A stretch of 64,000 nt of DNA. Origin: Caprella mutica. Its lineage: Eukaryota > Arthropoda > Malacostraca > Amphipoda > Caprellidae. The stretch lies in assembly GCA_947561585.1 (NCBI GenBank), contig CANNZV010001191.1, forward strand, positions 124,001 through 188,000, written 5' to 3'. Every line of letters starts with the position of its first letter. Position 1 is the stretch's first letter. Under the pieces are notes generated by a model that worked only from the letters and a program-made list of their open reading frames with translations, made no database searches and was not told the DNA's origin. Positions 12,247-23,934 of this stretch are shown piece by piece. Made by a program: the position numbers and the translations under genes.

Positions 12247-12745
12247 GGGTTTAACATCTGCTTCGGAACCAGAGGCCATATCGCTGACGTCAAAAGGAAA
12301 TTAAATACAAGGGACTGGAAGAAGCAGTCAAGGAGGAAAGTGGCTCCATGAACAAAGTCACTTACCACCGTCGGTGACGATGCTCATGGATTCAGAAAAG
12401 CTACTCCGTGAATGCAGTCACTTACCAAGGAATGTGACGAAGAGAGACACAAGCACCGATGGCTGCACTCACGGTTGGACGAGGAAAATGAAGATGTGAT
12501 AGTAAATGAAGCCTACGAGCCTACCTAACACAAAATCTAAGACTTTGTAGTTGAAGAGCATAACCCTAGCGCTATCCTCTAAAACTGCAAGTAGCGTTAA
12601 AAAAATGATAAACTTTGTAAAAATGAAAAAGACTATCCAAAATCCAAATTATAACAGTTCGGGGCCCAAGGGATGCCACCTCCCTTCTCTTCCATTCACC
12701 ACAGACAGCTTCAGGATAGAGCCCCTATGGGGGCAATTTACTATT
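12247..12745 (+). repeat. Dispersed repeat family A, longest copy
   Basis: It starts near TTTAACATCTGCTTCGGAAC, runs through GTCACTTACCACCGTCGGTG and CTAACACAAAATCTAAGAC, and ends at TTCCATTCACCACAGACAGC. The same blocks recur at 22020-22300, 23935-24415, 57583-58025 (reverse) and 58590-58840. It is about 500 bp, with no terminal inverted repeat, no tail and no convincing reading frame. It is moderately GC-rich relative to its surroundings. It may be a fragment of a larger element. Confidence 0.75.
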
Positions 12746-13107
12746 TAGAGTCTCCAGGTTTCAAAGTGAGCACAGAGTCGCCAGTCTAGTACTAAGTAGA
12801 GACATTCCAATGAGGAAATTTGAATTTAATTGTCTCAAATATAATTTGATTTCAAGTGGAAAATCTTCACCTAGTAGCCAAATTTAGATATAGTTTCAAA
12901 ATCAGTATGTCAAGTAATTACATTTTGGTCTAGCTACGTTATTGAAGAAATAATATTAGGTACATTTTTTTTAACAAGAATGATATTAAGTAGCATTCTG
13001 ATAAGATTTTAATCATTTTATAATTATATTTCTCAGGTTCAGCCATTGTTGCAAGAAGGGATTTATTTTATTTATTTATTTATTAAAACAATATGTCCCT
13101 CTCATTT

Positions 13108-13141
13108 AGATCAAGGTGCCGGGAAAGCCTTACCTTGATCT
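13108..13141 (-). other. LINE 3'-UTR stem-loop
   Basis: AGATCAAGGT (13108-13117) and ACCTTGATCT (13132-13141) are exact inverted repeats with a 14-base loop. They sit about 25 bases from the AATA-repeat tail. This is a plausible recognition structure for the LINE's own reverse transcriptase. Confidence 0.6.
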
Positions 13142-13825
13142 CTTAAAAAAATAGTGTTAATCAGAGTAATACATAAAAACATGAGGAATCATAAAGGCCC
13201 ATTTAAGCCGAAGCTCCAAGGGCAACCTATATAAATTTAAATTCAAGAAACAAATTCATTCATACCAAACTCAAGAGCAATACAAAAACACAAAATACAA
13301 ACATTAGCACCTATAATTATACACAAACCAAAATTATATATTCAAAGTAGTAAAATTATTAGAAATCAGAATACAAAGCAAATTTTACGATACAAGAGAA
13401 TATGAGGCTACGTGAAGTATTTTAATTTTTTCTTAAACAGAGGTAAACTGTTTATGGACTTAATATGAAGAGGTAGTCCATTCCACAACGATATGGCAGC
13501 GTACAGGAAAGATCTCCGAGACACCGTCCTCTTGTACTTAGGCAGAACTATGCGGGACGCTCCCCTGTTATTGCGGTCATGTATCTATCTCTCCATGTGT
13601 CCATAGATTTAACTTCAGCTGTTTGTCCCTGTCAAACTTGATGGCCTTAAAAGTATACAAATTTAGTATTAGATTCTATATTTCCTCAAACTTCAGAATA
13701 TTACTAGAAATGAAATACTGATTAGTATGATCGCCATAACCAAGTCCATAAATTGCTCTAACAGCTTTCTTTTGCAGGACAACCAGTTGGTTCAGATTAG
13801 TCTTTGTAAAATACAACTTTTTTAG

Positions 13826-16309
13826 TTAAGAGTTAATTTTATACAAAATACCAATAGCTTTAGAAATTTTTGTAGCTATATAGCTAATATGCATAGAAAA
13901 AGATAAATTCCTGTCAATAACAACACCTAGGAATTTTACAGACTCAACAGGTTCGATAACATCAGAGTAGAAATAGATAGGTCCAGTCACCACCTCACCT
14001 CTGTAAGTGAAAACAACGTACTTAGTCTTCTTAACATTGACAGCTAATTTATTACATAGTAACCATTGAGAAACATCAAATAGAGCTGAATTGATTTCAT
14101 TATTAACGTATAAAAGTCTATCCTTAGGAAACGAATAGCTCATAGTGGTATCATCAGCATACATTATATAATTGAAAAAGTCAGAGGAAGACATAATATC
14201 GTTGATAAAGATAGCGAACAGAAGAGGGCCTAAAATAGAACCTTGTGTCACACCACAATTTATTTTTCAGAGAGATGATTGACCATTATTAGTTTCAACA
14301 TTCTGATATCTATCAGTCAAGTATGACATAAAGAATTCATTTACAATTCCTCTCACACACCGTAATGCTGCAGTTTAGCTAGTAGAATTTCATGGTTAAC
14401 ACAGTCAAACGCCTTTGAGAAATCTACAAATATTGAGAAAACATAATTTCCCTTATCAAGTTCAGTATACAAATAATTAGACATCGATACAAATGCATTA
14501 GACACGGTTCATATTTTGTCTGAAACCAAACTGACGATCTGACAAAACTTTATTATTCAATAAATAACTGTATAATCTAGAATAAACTATAATTTCTCGA
14601 AAATCTTGCTGATGGTCGGTAGAACAGATATAGGCCTGAAATTACTCACATCGGTAGAGTCTCCACCTTTAAACCCCGGCCCCACTTTGGCTATTTTTAA
14701 AGAGTTAGGAAATTTCGCTTCTTTTATACATTTGTTAAAAATTACAGCTAGTACAGGTAATAAGATATTTACTACACGTTTAAAAAAAAACATAAAGAGA
14801 CTACGTGAAGGCTGCTTTTATTATTCTTTAGCGAGTTTATAATTTTATATACTTCATTCTCAGAAAAATCATGCATGAAAAAAGATCTACAATAATTACC
14901 ATTAAGAAAAGAAATTTACTAGACTGGTTAGCATGTTATTAGCAATGTTGTTACCTACATTCACATAAAATTTATTCAGAGCATCAGCTATCTTAGTACC
15001 ATCCACAATAACTTCATCATCTACAACGAGTTGGTTAATGGAAGATTTAGTAATAGTCTTTGGCCTAACTAATTCATTAATAAGTGACCATGTCTGTCTT
15101 GTGTTCGATAGATAAGAATTGAACTTATCAAAGTAGAAACGCCTCTTAGATTCTCTCAGCAGAGCAGTCACATAATTTCGATAGCGATTATAAGCATCTC
15201 TAGACATTTTATTAGATAAATAAAGCGTATAATAGTGATTTCGTCTGCAGACTGCATTTTTCAATTCACCTCTTATCCAAAGCTTTTTCAAATCCCTACC
15301 AAACACAGTTTTTGACATTACAGGGCAATGGAAGTTATAAACCGTGCTTAAAATATCATTCAAATCACAAATAGACGAATTACAAATAGACAGTTAACAA
15401 TAACACCAAAATCACGATTTAACATGTCACAATATATAGCATCCAACCTATTATCATTAACCTGTCTATATGAAATTTCATGCTCATTATCATTTGAACA
15501 ATTAGGGGATCTAAACATCTGTCTAAGAATTAAGAATATAGGAAAATGATCAGAGATGTCAGAAATCAAACTACCTGCTTCAAATATAAAGGGATTTTTT
15601 ATAAATATATTATCTATTAGAGAGTAAGAGTTTTCTGTAATGTGTGTTTGTTGGCTTGGTAATCAACGGAACTAGATAAAAGGAGCGTAATTCATTAAGA
15701 AATTCCAATACACATCTATTTACAGAGCTTGTCCACACAGGACAATCTCACTATAGTAACGTAATGTAGTTCCTGATAAAATAAAATTCAACCTATCCAT
15801 AAAACGTCTAAAGCAGCTACCAGGTGGCTTATAAATAACACCAATGAGTATAAATTTGCTATGTCTGGAAAGTTCCATAAATAAATATTCAATGATGGCT
15901 CAGATAGAGTGTATTCAGGTAACAGCCTATGGTCAGATTATTTTTTAAGTAAATGGACACTCCTCCGCCCCACCTACCATCCGATCTTAAGCAGTGCTCC
16001 GCCCCATATCCTGGAATATTAATTAAATTAACTGTGTTAGCATCAAGAGCTTTCAGAAAAACAAATTACAGCGAACTCAAATGAAATTTGACTGTAAATA
16101 GTCAGAAAATGGTCAAAATTAGCACGTAAAGATCTGATATTAAGGTGCAGTAGACAAAAATCTTCATCAACATTAATCGCAATATTCTCATTAAAGGATT
16201 CAATTGAGTAAAATTCAGAAGAATCATAGCCCAGATATGATGGATATAGTTCATTGAAATGATGCAAATCTGCATCTATAGAGTCAAAATTATGATTATT
16301 GGATAACAT
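13826..16309 (-). pseudogene. CR1-group LINE ORF2 pseudogene (endonuclease and RT)
   Basis: This encoded the endonuclease/reverse transcriptase of a LINE. The endonuclease start reads CLLHLNIRSLRANFDHF (about 16090-16140), with FAVICFSESS downstream. The endonuclease end carries the SDHFP motif (about 15535-15550). The linker at 15363-14902 contains KLWIRGELKNAV and TRQTWSLINELV. RT motifs are FRPISVLPTISKIFEKL (14590-14640), QGSILGPLLFAIFINDI (14190-14245), the catalytic YADD (about 14150-14161) and FLGVVIDRNLSF (about 13910-13945). The pieces lie in different frames separated by stops, and part of the endonuclease (15570-16040) is degraded beyond easy reading. LLHLNIRSL fits the CR1/Crack/Daphne group of insects and other invertebrates. 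Confidence 0.85.
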
Positions 16310-16320
16310 TAATCATATAA

Positions 16321-18351
16321 ATAAATATATGGCAAAAGACAGTACAGCAATAGGAAATAAAAGGTACAATAGCACATTGAAAAATAATGCAATATATAAG
16401 TCAATATTGTAAAATAGTAAAGAAACATGTAATACACCTTGCAGGTCAATGTATATAGTCAAATATATGCAAGCCTGATCCAGATACACAGCTGATTATT
16501 TAGTAGGCATGTCAACGCATATTGAATTAAAATATGCGAGCATACCAAACTATTGGAAAACACAATGGCCAACAAAATACATACAATTATCTGTATTTCG
16601 TTTAAGAGATAATTTTCATTATATAACTACTTGGTTCAACACTAACACACAGATAGTTTATTCATAATCAAATTTGACCGTGGAATATCTTGGCTGCATA
16701 AAATAATGAAATTAGTATAATAGTCTATTGAATAGAGAACAGAAGCACTGTAGCTAAAGAAGAAAAGATAGTACCTATTTGAAGTAGGATAGGCTGGTAG
16801 AACAAGCAAATTCACTACTTTAAGAGAAAACATATGAATTGTGCAGACATAGACAATATTTCAATGATTTGGTCCATCAGGTTTGAATTCTTCTGGGTTG
16901 ACTCCAAGATTAGTATTACAAATTTTATTAAATTTCGAATAGTCATCCAGGAAAATTTTCACGTTCTTACTCGATTAGTTATGGGCTTTTAGCCAAACTT
17001 GAGTGAGAGATATGAAGGACTGAGTTTCAAGCATTCTTTGAAGGAAAGTTTTCATTTCCCTGGCAAGATAAATATTCAGAATAACTTACTATGAGAGGTT
17101 ATTATGAGATTTGGCCTATACATACAAATTCTTATTAGCTATATAAATTTTCATATCAACTAAAGAGCATATAATGTTTCCTCTCTGAACCAATTGAAAC
17201 GCACGCTATTTTAGTAGCTACTTAATCAAATTCTTTGGCATCATCATATTGAGTACATACCCTACCTCAATCAGGATCTTTTGAGAATACTTGAAATATA
17301 TTGTTAAACATTTTTGCAAGATAACTGATAACACCCAACTAAATTCATTTTCAGGAAAGCATTCACAACTTATCAGAAAAATTAAAACTTAATGTGAAGA
17401 GGGAGACACTGCTATGTTGATAATACAAAGGAAGTTAGAAAATGAGCTCAACTCTGAACAATCAACATAAAACTACAGAGAGAATTAGCTCCAATCTGCA
17501 AAATATTTAATTATCTACTCTATTCTCTTCTAAAAAATAACATCTTTCATGGCTGGTGAAACTTGCATTAGGAAATATTCGAATGAAACGATTGTCAATG
17601 GCATTACATTACACTCGTAGAGTTAAAATACAAATAATGAAATATGTGACATCTTAAAAATGCTTCTGCATTTACAATAAGGAAAACTTTTTGGTTACTA
17701 ACTGTGAATTGAGAATTCAAATATCTGTTCTCAGTATACTTACATCCAATATTGAGACTATTATTGCATTTTCTAGGGTTTGCAGCTTTTCTTAAAAGAA
17801 ATGCACATTGCAAAAAATATGTATAAGATAAAGATTGGAACAATTCACTCTCATCCTTCAAAAATTTAGTTTATAGCCATTATGGACATTAAATGAAGAC
17901 TATCTAGCTATTATTTTGTGCTTTTACTTAATTTCTTTCCTTTCTTGATCAACACACTTTCTTCAACACATGATACCATTAAATTTTAGGAAAGTAAAAA
18001 TTTGGATGCAATTGTTTATAGAGGATCAAGTTCTCCAGTGATGAGTCTTGAATAACCACTGTGCAGGCAACAGTGAGCAGTGATGTTTAGCGAGTAATCA
18101 TGCATCAGTGTTCTATGTTGTCTAAGAGGATACCTGAAGAAATAGAAAATAAGATTATAGATTGTGTATTTAATTATATACACAAAATGAGAATTATTGT
18201 TTACTTGGCTTTTGATATGAATTTTTCATAGAAAATGAATTGCACAACAATGAGGAAAGTATAAATTTAGTTAGTTGCAAACGTTGAGATTAATTGATAA
18301 TTAGATGCAGTAACTGAAAGGAAAACTACCCACTTAATAATATTGTAAAAT
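16321..18351. other. Non-coding stretch
   Basis: AT-rich DNA with no recognised gene, element terminus or tandem array. The open frames at 16642-16833 and 17604-17861 show no domain and are probably chance. Confidence 0.55.
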
Positions 18352-18518
18352 AAAATGTGTTCAAACTGCTGCCCATTTGTTGCGATGCAGGCGTTCAAAC
18401 AATTAGTCCAATCATTGGCGGACGCGAGCAAAGACACCAGGAGTTTCACGAATTCTTGCGGGAAAAACGTTTGAACGCTTGCATCGCAACAAATGGGTGG
18501 CAAATTGAACACATTCTG
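18352..18518. repeat. Hairpin with about 49-bp arms
   Basis: The left arm (18352-18400) contains GCCCATTTGTTGCGATGCA and GCGTTCAAAC. The right arm (18469-18518) contains GTTTGAACGC and TGCATCGCAACAAATGGG. The arms match over nearly all of their length, with a loop of about 68 bases. The open frames on both strands here are only translations of this inverted repeat. It is probably a foldback MITE; no target-site duplication was identified. Confidence 0.75.
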
Positions 18519-18851
18519 AAAACATGTAACTCAATTTAAGATTATGTTTCTTGTGCTCCTAATAATTACTGTTAAAAATGTTTTGTTTCTTATCGCAACA
18601 TTAAAAAAAATAATGTTAACTAATAATAATAAATGGTACAGATACTACTTTCCTAACCTTGTAACTCTTTAACTAAGCATATTAGACAATACCTTCATAG
18701 AATAAAAAGTGTTTATTTAGACGAATGCAACCTTATGTTGAAGTTGAATTGATAATGGACAAACAATAGGTATTTACATTACTACTACTTAATTAGGAAA
18801 ATTTTCAAGTGAAGAATAATAATTAGAGTTGTAACAATATGCTTCCATAGG

Positions 18852-18986
18852 TGCTAGGAAAATTGCCACTGGGAAAACTGCCTCTCGGAAAATTGCCTCT
18901 GTGGGAAAACTGCCACTGTGGGAAGATTGCCACCCGGAAAATTGTCACTGAGGAAAATTGCCACTGTGGGAAAATTGCCACTGTAT
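18852..18986. repeat. Short tandem array, GAAAATTGCCACTGTGG units
   Basis: About eight degenerate units of 15-17 bp share GGAAAATTGCC or GGAAAACTGCC followed by a variable 4-6-base linker. The left border reads ATAGGTGCTAGGAAAA. The linkers vary more than the cores. Confidence 0.8.
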
Positions 18987-19435
18987 ATATTTAAATTCAT
19001 ACTAAATATTTTTTTGAAAGTCACAAAAATGATAGGTACTGAATGCAATGTTGATCAGAATTTAATAAATAAGAAATTTTTTACAATGTTTACATCTCAT
19101 TTTGACAAGTTAATACGAAGTTTTCAGTCGGTGGGTGAGTGTGCTGATACGCAATTAATTCTTAGTTCTATGTGTTTATTCGTTCCATGAAGAGGTTAAA
19201 CCATTTAAAGGTTCTCTACTCTACTAATTTGTCGTCAAGTTATTTTCTCTCATTCACAAGTGCACTAAAATGTACATAGTACGTCTTTATAATGTTTAGT
19301 CTTGTATACAGTATGGACCACAAAAGAAAATTTTCTTTACATAAAATTCGAATACTTTTGTATTCAGTTCGGTATTTTTTTATGGACCAAATATTTTTTT
19401 AATTTGTCACAATATTGTTAATATATTTTATAGTG

Positions 19436-19507
19436 ACAATTTTCCCAGAGGCAATTTTCCCGCAGTGGCAGTTTTCCCGGGGCAATTTTCCCAGTGGCAA
19501 TTTTCCG
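19436..19507. repeat. Short tandem array, GGCAATTTTCCC units
   Basis: Five units of about 14-15 bp have the core GGCAATTTTCCC or GGCAGTTTTCCC. The core is the reverse complement of the core at 18852-18986, so the two arrays lie in opposite orientation about 500 bp apart. Confidence 0.8.
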
Positions 19508-19696
19508 CGTACGGCTTTCATAATCATAGATCCTAAAAATATCATAAAGTTTAAAGATTTAAATCCTATCCGTTTAAAACAGATTGGATTAAACACTATT
19601 GATTCGTTTTAAACCACCGGTATATAGAATTCAATAGTCAATTCAATTCATTTTTTCTCGTCAATGATATTCTTAATATCTATAAAATAACAATCA

Positions 19697-19755
19697 TTAC
19701 GGTGGCAATTGTCCTGGAGTGGTAATTTTCCAGGTGGAAATTGTCCTTGCACCGA
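19697..19755. repeat. Short degenerate array, GGTGGCAATTGTCC units
   Basis: Three to four units (GGTGGCAATTGTCCTGGA, GTGGTAATTTTCCAG, GTGGAAATTGTCC) are related to the arrays at 18852 and 19436 but more diverged. Confidence 0.55.
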
Positions 19756-19879
19756 AATTGATGCAAAAGCAAACAGAGAAACAATATTAATTTTTAAATA
19801 GTAGTAACGCTGTATTTTTTTCTTTTTCAACGAGATAAGTATCCAATGCTAACAAAACTAGATTGCGTGCATTTGGTTG

Positions 19880-20185
19880 AGCACATACCTTCGCTGCCGC
19901 TTATCCGTTTGCAACCAAAATCTAATAAACTGGTGACTGGATAGGGACCAGTCGTCCCACCAAGTTTCATGCAAAGAGGTTCAATGCTTTTTGAGTTATA
20001 AATAACCATGAACTTTGACCGGGTCACTCCCCAAATTCTACCAGCCGGTCACTGGACATTGACCAATCGTTTAACCAAATTTCAGGAAATATGGTTGAAT
20101 ACTTTTTCAGTTATACGAATAACAAGATGATAAATGAATAAATGCCGTCTATAATATAAACTTTCCTGCGAAGGTAATTAGTACC
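19880..20185 (+). repeat. Dispersed repeat family C, copy 2
   Basis: It holds two internal units, each with an AATCTAATAAACTGG or ATTCTACCAG start, a GACCAATCGT or GACCAGTCGTCCCACCAAG block, TTTCATGCAAAGAGG, and TTTTTGAGTTATAAAT or TTTTTCAGTTATACG. It ends in the family terminus AATAACAAGATGATAAATG ... CTGCGAAGGTAATTA. The other end lies near CATACCTTCGCTGCC, which resembles the start of copy 3. Confidence 0.75.
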
Positions 20186-20903
20186 CCATCCATCATGATG
20201 ATATCACAAAAACTGAGCTAATTAGGTGTGAACATGGAACCGTGTAGACGCTCTAAACTTGTAACGTTTACGATCCGTCTTACGACAGCGCAAACTAAAA
20301 CGGTATAAAAAACGTAGCGTGTAAACCAGCCTTAATACCTAGCACTGCCACTGTAGTCTGCACAGTTCACTATAATTTGTAAACTTCTAGTAGTTTGCTG
20401 GTTTAGGCTCCTTAGTCCGTTAGTCGTAGCCCGTAGGTAATAAAGTTTAATAGAAATTAATACCCTAATTGTTATAGATTATTTGCATTTACATGCAAAT
20501 ACGAGGGATAATAGTCACTGGGTCATAAACTATGCATGTAACGCCATATTTTTTCTATCATACATTCGAGTTTCGATCATGATATTATTTTTTGTTTACA
20601 TTATCAGCTGATTTTGTATACATTGCAGTTGTAACGCCATCTACCGGACTATAGCATAACTTCATAATCTTATGTTAACTATTAAAAACTCTATTTTCTC
20701 TTAAAATACTGTGAATTGAACCGAAATATTCCATATGAGTAACAAATTAATGTTTATCTATCATGTTATGTTAAAATATTTCATATGAAAATTAGACGCA
20801 CCTGTCAATATTTTGTAACCATGCTACAAAATTTTAGGATAAATTCATTAGTTTATCTTTTTCCAAATATATTCTTCTGGATTGTTCAAATTTCTTCAAA
20901 AGA

Positions 20904-20966
20904 ACAGGATTCAAATTATCGGGGTTCAAATTACCAGGATTTAAATAACTAGGAGTCAAATTACCA
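20904..20966. repeat. Short 15-bp array, GGATTCAAATTACC units
   Basis: Four units follow the pattern GG(A/G)(G/T)T(C/T)(A/)AAATTACCA. The layout matches the other short arrays in the window, with a fixed core and a variable linker. Confidence 0.6.
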
Positions 20967-21271
20967 AATAAGCAAGAAACAAATCTGTATTCAGCAAGAA
21001 AGATAATTATACCAATGTCATAATGTCCCCTCCCCCTCATCATCATATACCTCCTCTCCTCATTCTACAATAACATCCATCATAACTTTGATGTGCGTAA
21101 TGAACTTATCTAATATATGTCAGCCTCATTTCATTCTCACACTGCTCATTTTTGATATTGTACGAGGCTAGTGGTGCTACATATTTTTCAAATCAACATA
21201 ATCATAGACTATTCTTATTGATCAAAATATCCATGAAACTCGATATACAGTATTTTATACTGCGATCGGTG

Positions 21272-21312
21272 AAATATAGCGGTGTGGAATATATCGGAGC
21301 GGAATATACTGG
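21272..21312. repeat. Short 15-bp array, GTGGAATATATCG units
   Basis: Three units: GTGAAATATAGCG, GTGTGGAATATATCG and GAGCGGAATATACTG. The core GGAATATA is also the core of the array at 24604-24664. Confidence 0.55.
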
Positions 21313-22019
21313 TCACTTTATACCCCCCCTCCCACTTTTCTCAAATAGAGTTATGTTCTCTGAAATCTTCATTTTGTTTACATATCAAAACAGCTGCTGT
21401 AGTATGGAAGAAGAATTTAATTTAATTGCAAAAATTACTTATTTCTATTAGCAGTTTGACAAGTAAACATTTAAACAAGTTACCGTCGTGCATCAGAATT
21501 CACAGAGCTCGTAACTAATAAATCTAGGAATTAATGCGGGAAATATTAAATCGAACCAACTAATTTCTGATATTTCATATTGTTCTTAAATCTAAAGGTA
21601 ATTCCTGATACTATCTAAATATGACCTTATAATATTCTTTATCATATCCCATTCTCATGCAAGGTGTTATTACCAAAGATAATAATTCCTAACTGCAGTA
21701 GCAAGATATACCAATATTGTTATTGACTCTTAATAGCTGTGATGTCATAATAATGATGTCACTCTTCATCTGAAGGAGAATTATTTAAAGCGGATACAAC
21801 AAACTGCATAACTGTCATTTATGTTAAGAGTTTTAAAGTAATCGTCATTTATTTCTTGTCATCTTTGTTGAATTTTTCAAAGCATTCTTATATATAAATG
21901 AAGATTATTTTGAAATTTTCAACATAAATGGCCATTATATCATATGTGGTTTGTTGGGTTCTATGTATATTCCACCCCAGTGAACCAAAAGTTTACTTTA
22001 GTAGATGGTTAAACTTCTA

Positions 22020-22300
22020 TACTTCGGAGCCAAAGGCCACATCACAGACGTCAGAAAGGAATTTAATACAAAGGACTATACAGTGTGTCCGCAAAAATTG
22101 TATCCACTGCTTTGAATCTACATTATTCATCATTTCATGATAATATCAGTAATAAATTGGTACCATAGATACGTAGATTAATATTAATGAATTATAAATA
22201 GTACTTATAAGATTTTTTCGATGGCAGTGGATACATTTTTTGCGGACACACTGTATAGAAGAAGCAGTCAGAAAAGAAATTGGTTCTGTATGTTCGGGAC
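22020..22300 (+). repeat. Dispersed repeat family A, partial copy split by a MITE
   Basis: ACTTCGGAGCCAAAGGCCAC and the following CACAGACGTCAGAAAGGAAT match the 5' part of the 12247 copy. A 173-bp MITE interrupts it, after which AGAAGAAGCAGTCAGAAAAG resumes the family A sequence. Confidence 0.75.
22081..22253. mobile_element. 173-bp Tc1/mariner-type MITE
   Basis: The left terminus CAGTGTGTCCGCAAAAATTG and the reverse complement of the right terminus CAGTGTGTCCGCAAAAAATG, followed in both by TATCCACTGC, form a terminal inverted repeat of about 30 bp. TA abuts each end (22079-22080 and 22254-22255). The uninterrupted family A copy at 12247 reads GGACTGGAAGAAGCAG where this copy reads GGACTA / TAGAAGAAGCAG around the MITE, which supports a TA target insertion. 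Confidence 0.9.
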
Positions 22301-22829
22301 CCTGAGGGGGTGGTTCTTTCTCTTTTATTTCTTGCCGGGCAGGCATTTCTTTATTTCCAATAGCTATTCATATTCAATATTTCCAGTATTTAAGTTCTTT
22401 CTTTCACATGGTAGCATGGTTATTAATTAGTGCCGAGCGGGCATTTATTTACGTGGGTTACGATTCTCCCTAGAAAGAATAATCAATTTGTTTAATTTAC
22501 TGTTTACGTTACTTGTCAATAATAATCATCAATATCTTCACTTCATTAAATAGCATCAAATCAAATATCGTACCAAAATAACAAGGTTAAATAAAACACA
22601 GTCATAGTTTAAATTAGGTGTACTCTAATTAAGTAATAGATCAGACAAAAGGTTCGAGAAATAGTAAATCCTACCTAAACATCGTACATTTAATTCAATC
22701 AATCAAATATCTACCTATGGAGGAGTTTAACTTACAAAATGGGTCAAGCTTTGGAGGTTGAGAGTATACTTTTCACAAATAAACACTGACACAATCACTG
22801 AGGGAATACGGGTGGGGGTTACTGAGTTT

Positions 22830-23075
22830 CTAATGGAGTAGGTGTGGCTGGAAACTCTTCGGAATCACTGTACTAGTGTATTGGGAACGGTTGAAGTTCT
22901 CCACTGGAACTTTGTCAATTGATGTGGACGACAACTCGTGCAAATCTCGGTACGATGATGGTGACTCTGGCTTCAGACTCCTACTGCTTATTGAATGTCT
23001 GCTCTGCAACATGAGAAGTTGTTCTGCAACGTCAGAAGTTATTCTGCAATAGACTTCAGTTCTTGGTTCCCACAT
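22830..23075 (-). pseudogene. Unrecognised short ORF beside a candidate LTR
   Basis: An 81-codon minus-strand frame starts at MWEPRTEV and is rich in Ser, Arg and Pro. It lies 45-60 bases downstream, in the minus direction, of a possible LTR and primer-binding site. It could be the start of a truncated gag-like ORF or a chance frame. I recognise no domain. Confidence 0.2.
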
Positions 23076-23135
23076 CCTGTCTCATTTGGCTTCGTCTCTG
23101 CCGTAAAGAATACAACCTCTGCTGCCGGGATCCAT

Positions 23136-23694
23136 TGAATTACAAGATTCAGTCACTTGCTAAGGATCCTATCTCCAACACTATGACGGGCGGAGATCTT
23201 CATCGACTAAGTCCTGCGACGGTCACCTAAGGCTGGGGTGAGAGAAGACTTCACCCCGCCGGGGTCTTATCCAGACCGGTAAACTACTTAAGACTCTATC
23301 GTAAGCAGAGAGTGACGACAGACAGAGTAGCACTCCTTCATAATCTCAATCCACCGCTTATATACTCCCCAGATTCATCTAAAACTCCACCCAAATCCAA
23401 ACGTAAGATCCGCTGACCTCACTTCCCCAATTCCGATTGGTTCTCAACCCTCCTGTAGGCTGTCCCTAATTCTACCCTCAACTAATAGAAACTGACCAAT
23501 TCAAAAATAACTCCTCCAATATTTCCGACTAAACTAATTACTTTCTCACAGAAAAGAAACATCAAACTTGAAATCCGTTAGGATACATGAAACCTCAAAA
23601 GCTCGTTATTTCTATAAAGTAAACCACAGAAACCTCTAGTCTAGAGAAAACAGTAGGTGGTTAATTACCCTCACCAAATGCATTACATGTAACA
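23136..23694 (-). repeat. Candidate LTR (unpaired), minus strand
   Basis: Read on the minus strand this begins TGTTACATGTAATGC and ends TTGTAATTCA, giving TG...CA borders. It contains a TATA-box-like TATATAAG (rc of 23357-23364). Immediately after it, with a one-base spacer, is TGGATCCCGGCAGC (23134-23121), which has the form of a primer-binding site. It is GC-richer than its surroundings and includes a CCCCGCCGGGG hairpin near 23250. No second copy lies in the window, so this is a solo or truncated LTR candidate only. Confidence 0.35.
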
Positions 23695-23934
23695 GAGTTT
23701 GAAAGTCTTATAAACTCTCTTAAAGCAATAAATATTATTGTCAAACAACCATTCTAAAACCACAAACATTTGAGCAGAAGGGAAATATCCAATGACACTG
23801 TTTTATTTCAAACTCACAAAATAATTAACTTCAAATAACAAAGCGGTCTGAAGATTTTATAACTACAAGTATACAGTTCCATGGATGATCAAAATACCAT
23901 CTGTAGGTGACAAGTTCATGTATGCAGAATAGCT

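Larger units (their letters stand above)
13062..16320 (-). mobile_element. CR1-group LINE, decayed, minus strand
   Basis: Read from high to low coordinates it has an endonuclease start near 16309, endonuclease end near 15500, linker, RT (14800-13830), a 3' UTR of about 700 bp and a terminal AT-rich tail of AATA repeats (13062-13085). A perfect 10-bp stem-loop lies just before the tail. The order EN-RT with one YADD polymerase is that of a CR1-type LINE. Many stops and frameshifts show it is inactive. Confidence 0.8.
20186..22015. other. Non-coding stretch with two small arrays
   Basis: No gene is recognised. It contains short arrays at 20904-20966 and 21272-21312 and a pyrimidine-rich tract near 21025-21060. 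The frame at 21152-21451 has no domain. Confidence 0.55.
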
